The notes below the pieces were generated by a model. The model searched no databases and was not told the origin of the DNA. It saw only the letters and a program-made list of their open reading frames with translations. This document shows, piece after piece, positions 1 through 13,300 of a DNA stretch of 64,000 nt. The stretch is from positions 423,501 to 487,500 of the forward strand of contig CAUJNA010001469.1 in the NCBI GenBank assembly GCA_963377175.1, read 5' to 3'. The stretch comes from Effrenium voratum (lineage: Eukaryota > Sar > Dinophyceae > Suessiales > Symbiodiniaceae). The stretch's first letter is position 1. The number at the start of each line of letters is the position of its first letter. The position numbers and the translations under genes are program-made.

Positions 1-116
1 AACCCTGGATCTAAATAGAACCTTTTGTGGAGTCTCGGTTTCCCCTTAAGTGGGGGTTTAGACCACTTTTGTGGGTGACACCTTTTATTAATAGGATTCA
101 ACTTAGATCCGGGGTC
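1..116. repeat. Dispersed element, family C (TIR ACCC-GGATCTAA), first copy
   Basis: The window opens with ACCCTGGATCTAAATAGAA, and positions 98-116 carry its inverted partner TTCAACTTAGATCCGGGGT. The inner sequence holds no frame. The same termini recur at 40,321-40,639, so this is one copy of a dispersed inverted-repeat element. The left boundary may lie just outside the window. Confidence 0.6.
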
Positions 117-848
117 AGGAAGAGAAGCTGCTTGACGTTCATGGGTTCCGACCAATAATATGGCGTTTTTTTTTGTTTTCCTACGCCTTTGACCGAAACA
201 AGGTATGGTTTATGAAGGCTTCGGCTGAAAGGCCTGGACGTTGCTTGACACGGTGGGGTCGGCTTCAGGAACCATTGGGAAGGAAGGCCTGCCTGCGCAG
301 GCTTTTTGCAGGTGGTTTTCGGGTCAGATGCTGCCCAGCAAATGAAACACCGACCTACACAACGGGGCCCCACACAAAGAGATGTCTCTAATGGATGTTT
401 TTTGTTGGGTTCCATGTCAATCTGAAGCAGCGTGGGGAAATTAATGACTGGGCTTCGTTAGCCCACAAAAAGGTCATACGTGAAAGAATTCAAAGCGCTG
501 CCAAATGGTGAGATGCTGGAAGCTCCCAAGAAGCTAGCCAAGGAACCAATGTAAGTCAGTGAGTGGAGGGGTTCAATCATGAAGGTGTTTGTCCTAAGGC
601 CAATCTCTTTTGCATGTCTTCCTTGCAAAACCATCACAGTGTTGGTTGGGTGGTTGGCCCAAACCCATTTTTTCTTCTTGGAGCCTGAGTGCTTCTTCTG
701 TTTCCAGTAACCCTCTATTTTACTCCCCCACCCCCTTCCCCCCAAAAATAATAATAACAACTCCACCCACGTTCAGGGCCCCAGCCCCGTTTTGAGGCTG
801 CATGTTGAGAATCCACTCGGTTTCTCGACTCGATCTCTCCATGGGCAG

Positions 849-944
849 GACAGCGCCAAGTTGTCGGAGCAGATCCATGAGGCGCCGTCCTCGGTGCTCG
901 TGTCGGATTCGAAGAAATGCCAGGCGTCGCTTCAGCCGAAAGAA
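849..944 (+). CDS. Coiled-coil gene, exon 1 (first visible)
   Basis: After GGGCAG the frame reads DSAKLSEQIHEAPSSV and continues to a possible GT donor (AAAGAA|gtgcac). The length is 96 bases, 32 codons, phase 0 at both ends. The frame closes with TGA at about 968, so the exon must end before that. An upstream first exon was not recognised. The donor choice rests on phase agreement with the next exon. Confidence 0.5.
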
Positions 945-3900
945 GTGCACCAAGATCAGGGGTTTTTCTGAGCCCCCCTCCAAACGTTGGCACCATCCAC
1001 ATCCAACCCATCCACCCATCCACCCAGCCATCCATCCATCATCCAACCCCCATCCATCCACTGCGGCCTTTTTATTCCGGAGCTCGCGAAGCCGTCGCCT
1101 TTGGCCCAGGCGAAGCGGGACTTCAGCATCGAGATGGACGGGGAGACCCGCGGCGTGGCCCGCCGGCTGGCGGACGGCCTGGAGGTGGCGCAGCGGCAGA
1201 TGGACGAGTTGGAGCGGAAGCTCCAAGGCTCCAAGGCAGGAAGTCGGCCAAGTCACTTAACTGCTGTTGAGTTGGATCTTTAGACTTTAACTTCTTGATT
1301 GGTTGAAATCAAGTTGGGTTTTCCACTAAACCCCAAGAAGTTAAACCTTTTCAGGCGGGGCCAACAGCGCCCAAGGTCAGCCATGGGTTCACTCGCAAAA
1401 GTCATGGGGCTTCAAGTCGCTGGGGTTTAGACCAGTCATTCGCCATATCGCTGTTGTCCAAGCCGTTTTGGATCGGATCCCAGTTTGGGGGTTTTCGGTG
1501 CACCCATTTTGGAACCTATTTTAGTGGGGATTGAATCGGATGTTCACTGGGGGTGTACGGGCCACGTCAGCCATGGGTTCACTCGAAAACTCATGGGCTT
1601 GTAGTCGCTTGGGGTTTGGGCCATTCATTCTTTGGTTGCTGGGGTTTGGACCAGTCATTTTTTGGGGCAGAGAGTTTGGTTACTGTTTTTGACAAGCACC
1701 AACCTATTGGGTGTGGCTGGTCTCAAAATAGGCAGTCAGACTCCCAAAATGGCAAGGGTGTCCTTTGGTTTCCCGTTACCATCCCAAAAAGGGTCCCCTT
1801 TTTGGTTGATTTTCAAGGTACCCTTTTTGGTTGTTCAAACAGGACCGCCTTTTTGGGTCCCCTAAAGACACATCCACATGTGAGTCACAAAACCCCAAGG
1901 AAGTGAAGGTGTCGGTGAGGGACAGTCCCCACAAATGGATTCGGCTATCCGCCCTTTGGATTCTAGACATGGCTTTGGATGGACGATTCCAATACTATGG
2001 TGGTGTTGATTATGACTAGCATGGCGGGGGGGGCTGGCTTGCTTGCTAGCTTTCTTGCTTGTTTGCTTGTTTGCTTTCTTGCTGTTCTGTCGTTTGCTTG
2101 TTTGCCTTGTCAATCTGTTTGATTGGTTTGTTTGCTTTGTTTTTGTTGTCTCTCTTGTTGTCTTGGTAGGTATGGGTGCCGGGGTCATGAACCCGACCAT
2201 GGATGACTGAACCCTACAGATTCATAGAGGGGTGTGGGGGTGTTGACCCCGAAAGTCATCCGGAGTTCCTGTAAATTGGCAATCCAGGGGGTTATCAATC
2301 CTCTCCGGCGCTCCAGAACCACCAGTTTCCGTGGCGGTTCCCAGCCATTGATTGTGACCGGGTTTAGAGTTGGATTGGCACCAAAAATTACCCTCAAAGG
2401 GCTCCCCTCGAGTTTTGATCCTTCGTGTTGGAAATCCCCACCCATTTGATCGCTCACAAGGGGCAATGTTCAAGCATGGCCATATGAATCGAGAACAAAC
2501 GGGCAGCTCACTAGGACCAAGGGAAAAGCCGGGGCCTCATTTGGTCCGACCCCCCCCCCCCATGTGAGTGTGTCTCAAAACAAAAGAACCCCAAGTTGGG
2601 TTGTTTCCAGACCTCAAAAGTGGTGCCCTTAGCAAAAGATCGGCTTCCCCGTGGCCTGGTGGTGAAACAGGGGTGGTTTTCCATCTATCCAGGTCGACCG
2701 TGTAGACCTCAGAGGCTATGGGGAGCTGTCAACTGTGTGTACTTTGGGGTTCTGGATCTGCCAGTTGCTAAATTGACTGTACTTGATTGGCCCTTTTTGG
2801 TTTCAAAGGGAATCCACCAGCACTGTCAGGTAGCCGATAGTTGGTGGTTTGGATTGGTGGTTTGAACTACTGCGTCAAGTAGAGTGTTCCCTCCGTCCAG
2901 AAACCGCCAAAAGGGGACTCGGGCCGATTGACGAGGCACATGCGCCGAACGCAAAACAAAAATCCGCAGGCCGAGGTCGGCTCCTTGTGCGAGCGCCTGG
3001 AGAACACCGCGCGCGCCCAGAACTCCGAGCTCCGGGACGCGGAGGGGCGCATGATGCGCCAGGCGCGGCAAGCTGGATGGCTGCAAACCCAGCGGTTGGG
3101 GGAGGCGGGATGTCTGGACGGGGTGATTTTTTTCCGAAATGAAATGGTGCCGTTTTCTTTGGTTAGAACAAGAGAAGGGAACTTTCGGCCTATTTTCTGT
3201 GAGGGGCCAAGGGAATCTCTTCAGAGTGAAAAAGTAGTTGTACAGGGGATGGGAATAGGTTTTCTCAAGATTATGCTCCGCATGACTCAGTTCTGGGAGA
3301 GTGAGGTTATAGGAAGTTCTCAGTCCCTTGTCACATTACGTCATACTATCCCCTTTCCAACTTGGTTTCAAGGGCAACCAGAAGGAACCCGCCGTATTTT
3401 TTGGAGCTTCTTGCCGCACTTGATTGACTGTTTGTTTGACAGTTGGGCGACCATGGCGACCCTGAGCATTGGTTTTACCTAGCGTTTTGACTGGATGAAA
3501 CTCCCTACTGCTGATTGATTTCTCTCCGAGGTATGCCAATTTGGTCCACCGAAACGGCCAACACAACCCCCTGTGGCCTCCCGCAATCCTCCCTGGTTCT
3601 TCCCTTTGAAGGTTTTGTGGTACGGTCTTGGGGTCTTTTCGCGTAGTATCTTGCCGCGTTAGAAAGTGAGTATGGCTATGAATGTCATGAGGAATCCCTC
3701 CCAAATGGTGGCAGTGGGCATAAATTGCCACCTTAAATGATGTCCAAATGATCCTCACAAAGCATCACACCCATATTTTTGACGAGCCATGCCCGTCCGA
3801 CGGGTTACCCATTCAACGGAGCACTGAACGCCAGGTGAACGATGTGCAGACCATCCAGAACGGTCGCATGCAGCAGGCAGCCTTCGACTTGAAGGCGAGG

Positions 3901-4306
3901 GTTGGGTGCATGCTGAGCTGGGTCCAGCGTTTGCAGAAAAAAACCAAGCCCTGGTCCAATTCCTGTAGGAAGTTTGGAGGTTTCCTCCCCAAATTCACCA
4001 AACAAAAGAAACCCACCATTATTTGTATCATCGAAAACTCCGTTTGGGGAAAGGGACCCCCTGTATGTGTTGCTTCTTAGCCCCTGGGCATGGTTCCCTG
4101 GTTAACATTTCGTGTCGGGGATGCCGAAGAAAGGCCTAAGTTGTTTTTGCTTCAGAGAGTGTTGGAAGAATCTGTTTGAGTCTTTGAGGGTTTACGCTCT
4201 GGCACAGGACAACCATGAAACAATTAATTGCTCAATAGTTCTAAGATGAACAAAAGAAAAGCAAGCAAGCAAGCAAGCAAGGAAGCAAGGAAGCAAGGAA
4301 GCAAGG

Positions 4307-4353
<47 letters not shown>

Positions 4354-7300
4354 GAAGCAAAGAAGCAAGGAAGCAAGGAAGCAAGGAAGCAAGGAAGCAA
4401 GGAAGCAAGGAAGCAAGGAAGCAGGCAAGCGAGCGAGCGGGCAAGCAAGAAAACAAACGAGCAAACAAACAAGCGAGCGAGTGAGCGAACGAACACACGA
4501 ACGAACAAACGACTGAACAAGAATACTAGACTGTTGCTTCACAAGCTATAGGGCCAAACGCGAAAGACAAGAAACGAGTTCCCTCACCCAACATGGTTTT
4601 CCACCAGCAACTTGCCATAGGCGGAGCTGGCCAAGCAGGACCAGGTGGTGTCGGCCCATTTGCGGGACCTGCGCCAGAGCCAGGACGAATGGCTGGGCAT
4701 GGAGATTTGGCCCCGCCAGAAGGCTCTAAGATCCCTTCCAAGAACAGGGCTCCTTAAAAGATACATCCACCAAGATAAAGAGAAACCACCATTTACAAGG
4801 CAATGTTCAGGTGCATAATGTAAGGATCCCTGTCCCGTCCGAGAACCTAAGAACCTTGTCTATTCTATAACTTGATCTAAGTTGGCTCGACAAAGCTTTC
4901 CAACCGGGGGTGGGGGGCGCCTTTGGTTTTTGTTTCTTGAGGCATGATTTGTACTACGTCTTTGAAACCAGGGTTTTGCTGAGATTTGCCTAGGCGCAGG
5001 GACAAATTGAGAAGTGCACCAATAAGGTTGTGGAAGTTTACGCTCGACCGAAATGGGTTGGGCAAACATTTGTTACCCGGCTGCCACCCTAAAGGCTCAC
5101 GGATTTCAGATTTCACCATGATTTCCATCAACTCGCTCCCCAAGTTCATGGATTTCAGTCACTCTTTGGGTGACCATTTTTAGTGGCAAAGCAGATGTTT
5201 GGGTTATACCTTTGTTTGGCCAGTCCGGGCCCAGGTGCCGTGGCAAGGGGTCGAAAGGGTCTGCGGGCTTGGGCCAAGGGAGCGAGTGTTGCTCTAAGAA
5301 TTTCGGCATTGAAAGGGGCTGAACGCCTATGTTCATCGGGGGTGTTTAGTTTTTCCTTTTTCGTCGGGCGCGGACCACTTTGGAGAAAAAACACCCCCCC
5401 GAATAAGAGGACGGGTTTACAGCTGATTTCACTGGGGTTTCAGAGGCAATGAAAAGGGGCAACAGCTTCCATAGCGCAACATACTTTCCAGTGCTTCCAT
5501 GCCAGCCACTATGGTAACCTGACTAAGCCGCAGCCACCAGAAACACACAAAGATTCCCCCCAAATCCCCGCCATCCCTGATCACCTCTTTGCTTGTTTCC
5601 AAAGCAAAAGTGCTCTGGTTTCCTCTAATGGAACCTGACGTTCAGGAAATGGTCCCTTTGAAAGGAAAATGGTCTTCAGGACCCCCCAGTCTTCCATCTG
5701 AGTTGGTTCCCGAGTGGGAAGCATCTTTTGAGTGGTTCTCCCCATGAAAAAGGACCTTTTGATCAACCCCCTCGTGGTTTCCGTTTGACGTCCCCCAGAC
5801 GAGCCATTGGCTTCAGGAGGAGGCGGAGGCGCGCTTGTCCGGCGAGCTCCAGGGACTTGAGACCCGGACGCTGCAGAAGATCCAGGCGAGGTCAACTCGG
5901 GATTTTCTGCGGGTTCGTTTCGGCTTTTGTTTAAAGGGAAAGCAAAGGGAAAACCACCATCTCTGTGGGTCCACCTAAGCAAAAAAACAGGGTATATCTT
6001 TTTTTGAGGGGTGTCAAAGCTGTTTTTTTGGTAGCCATTTGTTTGGGGTCCAAATCCTCAATGCAAAGAAGAAACGCCCATCAAAGCAATGGGCTAAAAA
6101 ATGCGATTGTTCAGCACAGCTTCATAAACTCAATTCGGTTTTTGCCATTCTGTAATTCGGGGTTGCACCCCAGCCATACGGTTCCTTACACAGATTTTTG
6201 GAGTCTAGAGTTGGAATTATCACATATCCCTCTGAAAGTGTTTTGTTAGCAAGCGGTTTTCAGTGGCATCCAAAGCCTAGGTACTTAGAATATAGTTGGA
6301 GGGAAGCCCACATTGGAGACAAGTTGGGCATGCTTAAAGCGGAGTGCTTCTGAAATGTGCACCGGCCTAAACAATTTCAATGTTGTTTTGCATTATGTGA
6401 AAAAAATGTGTTGCCATGACGGAAGGAGTGTACGGGTAAATGAAGGTTAATAAGGGAAGTCCCATTAGTGTGGGTGTTCAAACTTCCATTCTTGATATGG
6501 ATTCAGGTACGCCAGGTTTTGATTACACAAATGGAAGCCCACCAGGTTCCCCCATTCGGCGACAAAGCCAAGTTTAGTATTGTTTGTTTCTAGGTATCTA
6601 AACATTCGGCATGTTTTGGACTAGGGCCAACAGTCATGCCCCAAAAAAATAAAACCTTCTTCCAGTACCCCTCAACCACTGCTTTTTGGACAGTTAAGAT
6701 TTTGGAGAAAAGGCAAAGCAGTGTTATTTGGGTAGAGAAATGGGTGTCTTTTTGCAGACTACGCTTTTTGGTTGGCTTCATTTTGGGGCGTCACTTGTTG
6801 GAAACTTGCAATTTTAGAAGCCAATAGGAAACACGCAAATTCATAGGAAACACTTTTTGTAGAGACTCCCAAATGTGCGGCAAGCGCTGCTAGAGCTTGG
6901 CCAAGACTCTCGGCTGCCAGGACACCTCAGAGCGAGAGCGGGAGAAGACCCGACAGGATGGGGCAGTGGCATTCGTGCGGAAGCGGGGGGTTGATCGGTT
7001 GGTCGGAGAAATGAGGACTTCTCAGTGCCCGAGTTCCGTGACTTCAGTCACTTTTTAGGTTTGGAGCATTTCTTATGGTAAACGACAAGTGCGGGATTTG
7101 CTGGGTCCAATCCACTCAGGAAGTGAGACATGGGCCAGCTCTAAGTTCTCCAAAGACAGGGGACTTACTCATTGTGTTCCACTTTTGGGGGAACACGTGC
7201 TGACCTTGGCTCATACGACAGCCTGACAGATACAGGGGAGAAATTCTGAAATTTCACAAACACTGGGATAACTCCCAGGTGTACTGAGTTCAATAACCCA

Positions 7301-10300
7301 TTGCTGCCAGTTACCACCCGGGGGAAACCGCATTCGGTGCAATGTCGCAGACCCGAAGGGTTCCCAGTGGCGCAACGCCTAGCACTGGGAGAGCTGAGAA
7401 CCCCAGCGAGCTTGATTGCTATAGGCAGGTGGTTCTGCAGGTGAATAATATCGGCATGAACAAGGGGCGCTCCAAAATTGCTGAGACTTTTTGTGTGTGT
7501 GTGTTTCCTTGCAAGGGCAGTGATGTCCAAGGAATTTATGGACCGTACTTGGATGTTTGGCCAAGTCAGCAAGTGGTTCGCCACATGTTAGCCAAACGAA
7601 GGGATACAATACTTGGAAGTGGAGTATAGCTTGCTAGCTTTACAACCAACACTTGGCAACGAACACCCAAGCATACTACACTGTTTTGGGAAGGCACCTA
7701 AAGTGGCAAACAACAAGCTTAAGGACTTGTTTATTGCCCTATACACTGGAGCAAGAGCATTCTCCCACTCCTGTGGAATATGGACCCAGACGTCCAGTGA
7801 TCCAGTGGCTTTTTTGCCTTTTGTTCGACGAGCGTCCCGTTTAAAGTGAACTAGCAAGATTTCCTTGGGTGGATCGCAGCCCAGATAGGCCATCTGATTT
7901 AGAGCGTGTGGAGAGAACCATTGCGCCGTCACTTATTGTATATCCGACCCAGCTGCAAGGACCCGAAAAAAGGGTGGTTTCAATGGTTTCTTGTCAAGGG
8001 CCCCTCAAAAATCACACACACAAAAGACGATGGATCTGAATGTACTCCCAAAAGATTCTCGAATATGGAGTTTTGCGGGTACCTTGTTTGGGGTGATACA
8101 AGGAGACCAAAAGGACCGCCCCCAACGCATTTCGGGGTGGCCGGATCGATTCGAGTTCGACTCGAAGGAGCAAGGCCACGCGCTGGAATCGGAGAGGGCG
8201 GCGCGCTTGCGGAATGAGGAGGCCATCAAGGAGGACCAGGCGCGTCGCGGTTAGGGAAGCGGTCCCCCAGCTATTGGTGCCCCTTTTTGACCCCTTTTTT
8301 GGTTGGGAGGGTTCCCCTACCAAAATAGACTGTAGAAAAAGTTGGTACCCTTATTCTAACCTCTCTACTGGAGGACCTGGTTGGGAAGCTGAGGATTCTC
8401 ATGGCACCGAACATGGAACCTGAGTGTTAGAGGGGGATGATGGGATTCGGGAGAGTTGTTTTTTTCCCCCAAGCAATTGGGGCATGTTCCGACGAGTCAT
8501 GGTGGAAAATTGGTTGGTTTTGAAGGTTGCCTGTAAAGGAAAGGCCCAAGGGCACCACGCATGTTGGGGGTCCGCCAACCCATGTGGTCAAACATTGGGT
8601 ACTACGGAATCTCCTTTTCATTGACAAAGAAGTGATACATTTGATACTTATATATAAGTAAGTATGTATGTATGTATATATATATATAACATTCGACAAC
8701 TACAGCGTTCCTAGGATTGGGGCACTATGTTTTGAAACCAGGAGCGCCTTCTCCATCAAAAATCGGGTTGATTCCCGATTCTTTTCACCCATCGTTCTCT
8801 TGGCAAGCCACCTGTGTTCCCATTGTCCTTTACGGCCAGAAAAACGGAAGATGTGCTTAAGCAATCCCAGTGATTCATTCCATTTCCCTGGTTTTGCAAC
8901 CAAGGACACAACCATTCCAAAACCAAAAGGAAGAATTGCTGAAGTCCTACAACTGGGCTCCAGCGGCAATGGTTTCAATAGGGGTAGCAGCCAAGTAACG
9001 ACCCATCCGCCTTGCACCCATTGGCTCGCGCAGGTGCGGCATTTGGAGCAGATGAGCCGCACTCCAAGTACCCACCAGCATAGGTGTCCTTTTTAGTTTA
9101 GTTTGGTTAAGAATAGAAGGCACTGGTTTAGATGGGTTTGATTCCATTTACCAGGGCCATCTATTCTTCCAAACGGACACCTATGCCCACCAGTCTTTGA
9201 GGGTATGATGTCAACCTGACCAAAACGAGATGCTTGCAGTGGAAACCAGGCTTTTCAGAATGTGCACAATTTAGTTGGAGCAAGGCGGGTATTTGGAGCG
9301 GGGTGTAGTTGCCAACCAGCAAAAACCTACCCCTCCATGGATGTCGGGGGAGGCGTCCATTGAAATATTCGCATCGTGTACCCTATGTATAATACTGCAA
9401 ACCACCCTGTTCGTTGTTGTTTTCGGTTTTACATTTTGAGGATCAGTCATGCTGGGGGCAAACGCTGATGTAGAAGCTCTTTGCGGTGTTGCTATTTGGA
9501 TGGATTCATTCCGAGCAATTACAACGGGACAAAACGAGCTTACCCATGAAGGTGCTTAGGAAGTTTCTTGTATCTTTGGGTTGTCCCAAATTGATCTTCA
9601 AGAAGTTGAGTCTTTCTGAGTTGAAAGCACATGCATGTGTTGACTTCACACGACTGGTCCTGGCATTTCGAGCCACCAGTTCCCAGGCACTTTGAAACAT
9701 TGTTTGATTGTTAAAAGGGAGTTTCCTTATACCTTGGGTGGGGTGTTTCAATAATACTGTGGATGGACGAAATCCTGCATCACCTGAGAAATCCTGGAAT
9801 GGTGATTCCCCTGTCAATACCAACAAGTGCTGGTTTTCCATGGTTTCAAATTGGTGCGAACGGATTTTGTCCATCCACATTGTCACCGGGAATGCGAAGG
9901 GAACCCCAACCAGGTGCCCAGCACCCGTAAACCAAGAGAACTCCACGGGTGATCCAGTTCAAACCAAGAGGAACATGAAGAACCTGGTTGTTCAGAGAGT
10001 CCCTAGAGACCAAATGGACTCCCTTGTCCCTGTTTTCGGGCTCCATCTCTGCCTGACGCGGTTTTTGGCCTTGGGATCGAAGAGGGCGAAAGAGACCAGG
10101 ATTTCTCGGAACTGAACAATGGCTTGGCTTTCAAAGCCATTTAAAAGCAACTTGACTTTGATAGAAGCCCTTTGTCTAAAGACTTTTTCAAGATTCGACT
10201 TCAGAATTGTGCGTTTAGCGTGGAGCTTTTTGTGTAAAGACTTTGAGGTTAGACTTGCAGACTTGTGCGTCTTGAAAATTACCCTTACATGGAGAGAACG

Positions 10301-13300
10301 CCTCTGTATGTGCACCTTGTCGGGGCCCAGGCTTCTCAGAGCTTTTTGGCAGAAGCCTGAAGCGGGGTTCGGTGCCCGATCTGGAAAACTTTCGATTTTG
10401 AACCAGGGGCCCTTTGAGTACTTGAGCAACCCGGCTGGCCGCCAGTTTGGGACCTAGTTTCACTGAAAGGTCGTTCAAGATGTCCAGTCCCATGGTGGTG
10501 GAGGGACGCAGGGGGAAATTTTGGACCCCCTTTGGCCGGTAGTTGAAGGGAAATCAACAGGGTTCCAATCCAACCAGATTAGGGAACCCCTATTTTGACA
10601 TACACACCCACTTAGATGATTTGTTGGGAAGGGAGACCCATTTGGGCCATTTTGGTGGCAAGCAAACAGTTCAGGAAGTGAGTACAGGAAAAGGTTTTAC
10701 CTTGGATGGTTTTCCCTAGTTACCCACTGTAATTCTGCTGCCAGCTCCAAAAGCCATTGCCTGTCTCGATCGTCTCCGCCTTCATGGTCCCATCCAACAT
10801 GGAACCTGACGGCGGGAACGTGGACCGGAGGGTAGCTTTTGCTGCCCCGAGGAGAGCAGGTGGAAGAGGCCAAGAAGGAGCTGATGGAGGACGTGCAGAA
10901 CGCCGAGGCCGCCGAAGACGTGGGACTCGTTCGAAACCGACCAACCGAAAAACGCCGAAGATAAAGGCGAAGAAAGGCCTAGCGGGTGAGTCACTTCCTG
11001 ACTTTTGGATTTGGACCATTTGAGATTTGAGACAAACAGTTTGGACGTGTTCGGGCCAATCCACTCAGGAAGTGAGGTAATTGCAGGGTACCTTGATCTC
11101 TAAAAAATCAGGCTTTTGGCTGATTCTCCATTTGAAATCAGGAGAAACGTCAAGAGGATCATCCATTTTGTAGGGCCCGCGAGTGGGTCTTCCAAGGATG
11201 GCTTGTTAGTGGTTAGCGAGTGAACAACCTGGGTGGGTCGGTTCTTAGTACCTAGTTGGAGGTTGGGTGGCAAGCGACTGGCATCCCCAGCCTGTGGACG
11301 AGTGTCCGCCCGACGCCAGACGCCAGCTCCCCTGTCCGCGGCTTTTTTTGGGCGACCGATTTCAAGTTGTCCAGTTCCTGGACTTTACTGTTGGGACCAA
11401 TTTAGTGGCGGACAGACAGCTTGGACATGTTTTAGGAAGTTAGGAAAGGGGGTTGGCGAGCTGCCGTTCCCGCCTAAATTGACAGGGAAACAAACAATCA
11501 TCGTCAAACCATAGTCGTTTAAGCGTGTTTAAATCGGGGGGGGGGGTTCAGCCCAACCTTGAATATCGCAAGTAGGGCAGCGAGGGAACGATGTAGCGTA
11601 CCGCCATTTCCGAGTTTTTTTTGTTGGCTGACAGTGGCTGACTCACTTGCGATGTGCAGGAATGGCAGCCAGCCCCCGTGAATGAACACGGAACCGAAGG
11701 GGCGTCAAAAGGACACCCTAAACATTGTCTCCTGTGATCAACAGTTTAATTAGACTAGACAAGTTTGGCCACTCCACTCAGAAAATGGATCGCGTCTTTT
11801 TGTCGGTCCTATTGTTAATGCTGGGGTCATGTTGGTGTCGAACCCGGGGTGCAGGCAGCACCTGGACTTGGCAGTTTCCTTTTAACCCTGGTCAGGGGTT
11901 CACATCATACCCTTGAGAACCGGTCGGTATTTGGAGTAGGGGATCAGTACAATCATGGCACCCAGCCAGCCTAGCCTTGTTATAACCTTGTTAAGGTCCA
12001 ATTCGTCACTGTTCAGCGAGAAAACTCAATTTACTAGTGGTTGGCAGAGTTCTTCGTTCATTTTGGGCACAAACACTAGCTGCTAGCTGGTCGACTTTAA
12101 AGGGATACCAAGCTAAAGGCCAATCGTTCCCCCCGTCTTCCTTTTTTGTGGTGCCGCTTTGTTACACAAGCTTCACAGGCAAAGAACAAGTTGAACTTGT
12201 AGAAATGTTGCCAATGTTGGCTCAGTCAGTTCAACGGCCTAAACAGTTCCTCAATGTTTAGCCTGTCTAGAGGTGACAAACCGCGTTTCCCCTTTGGGTT
12301 TTGACTGGTTCTTCCTTTAAGACCAGGCAACCTAACAGGATGTAGCCTGTTGGTTTGTGGGCTAAAGGGGGCCCAAATTTACAATCCAAGCATGAACAAC
12401 TGACAACTCAGGTTCCAGAACCCCAAGTTTCGGTTTCCCGAATTCGCATTGCGGTTCTTGGGCCCCTTTAGGCTCCGATTGCCAACAAGGGGCCTCACTC
12501 GTGAGGCCTTGTTGTTGTGCATGAGAGGTCAAACCCTCCAATTCGAAGGTTTACTTTTTGTGCGGGGGAACAAATGAAGGGGAAAGGATTATTTTGGGAC
12601 CCTTTGATCGACATCATTTAGGTGCGGATTTGCGTCCACCGACCACTTTTGCAGCAGGCTCCCAACTCACAGCCATATTTCTGGTGGATTCCATGGGAAG
12701 TTTCGACAAGGCGCCCAGTATTTTATTCTCTTGGTGGTAGTTGCGCTCCTTGCAAAAACGGGGCGCCCTGTTGCGGGTAGTGGATCTGACAGGCAAAAGC
12801 CAGACTCCTTTGATTCCCTGAGCTCGCAAACCCGGCTGTTTTGATAGGGGTCCACACATTCCGAGGGGAGTCCAACTGTTCCTTGCTGAGTGGTCTGTTC
12901 GAGTGAAGCTCCTTGTTGGAAGCCGCAAACAGGGGGTGATCTCCCATCTTGATGGTTCGATACGGAATCACCGGGATTTGGGAATGATTTCGGAGGTTCC
13001 CTTCAAAATCAACAGGGATAGCTCAGTTCGGAGTCATTCCAACAAAACAGCACTGGTCGGACATGTTGATGCTTCTCGCTTGCCCGGACCCAACACAAGA
13101 GAAGCAAAGCAGCGCCATCCAATACCCTCCCACAAACAGTACCATCTACCATCAACTGTCCAAACCTTGGCATATGAGAAAAGCTGCATGTTGTTTGCTG
13201 CCAGCCACTAAACATGTTCAGAACCAAACAACTACCAAAAATACCAACAGCGAATTTAAGGTTCACAGTTTGGACAAGTGTCATATCCAAAAAGGGACTT

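Noticed and set aside
4192..4551. KQASKEARKQGS-like and Cys/Leu-rich frames
   Set aside because: Pure tetranucleotide repeat translation on both strands.
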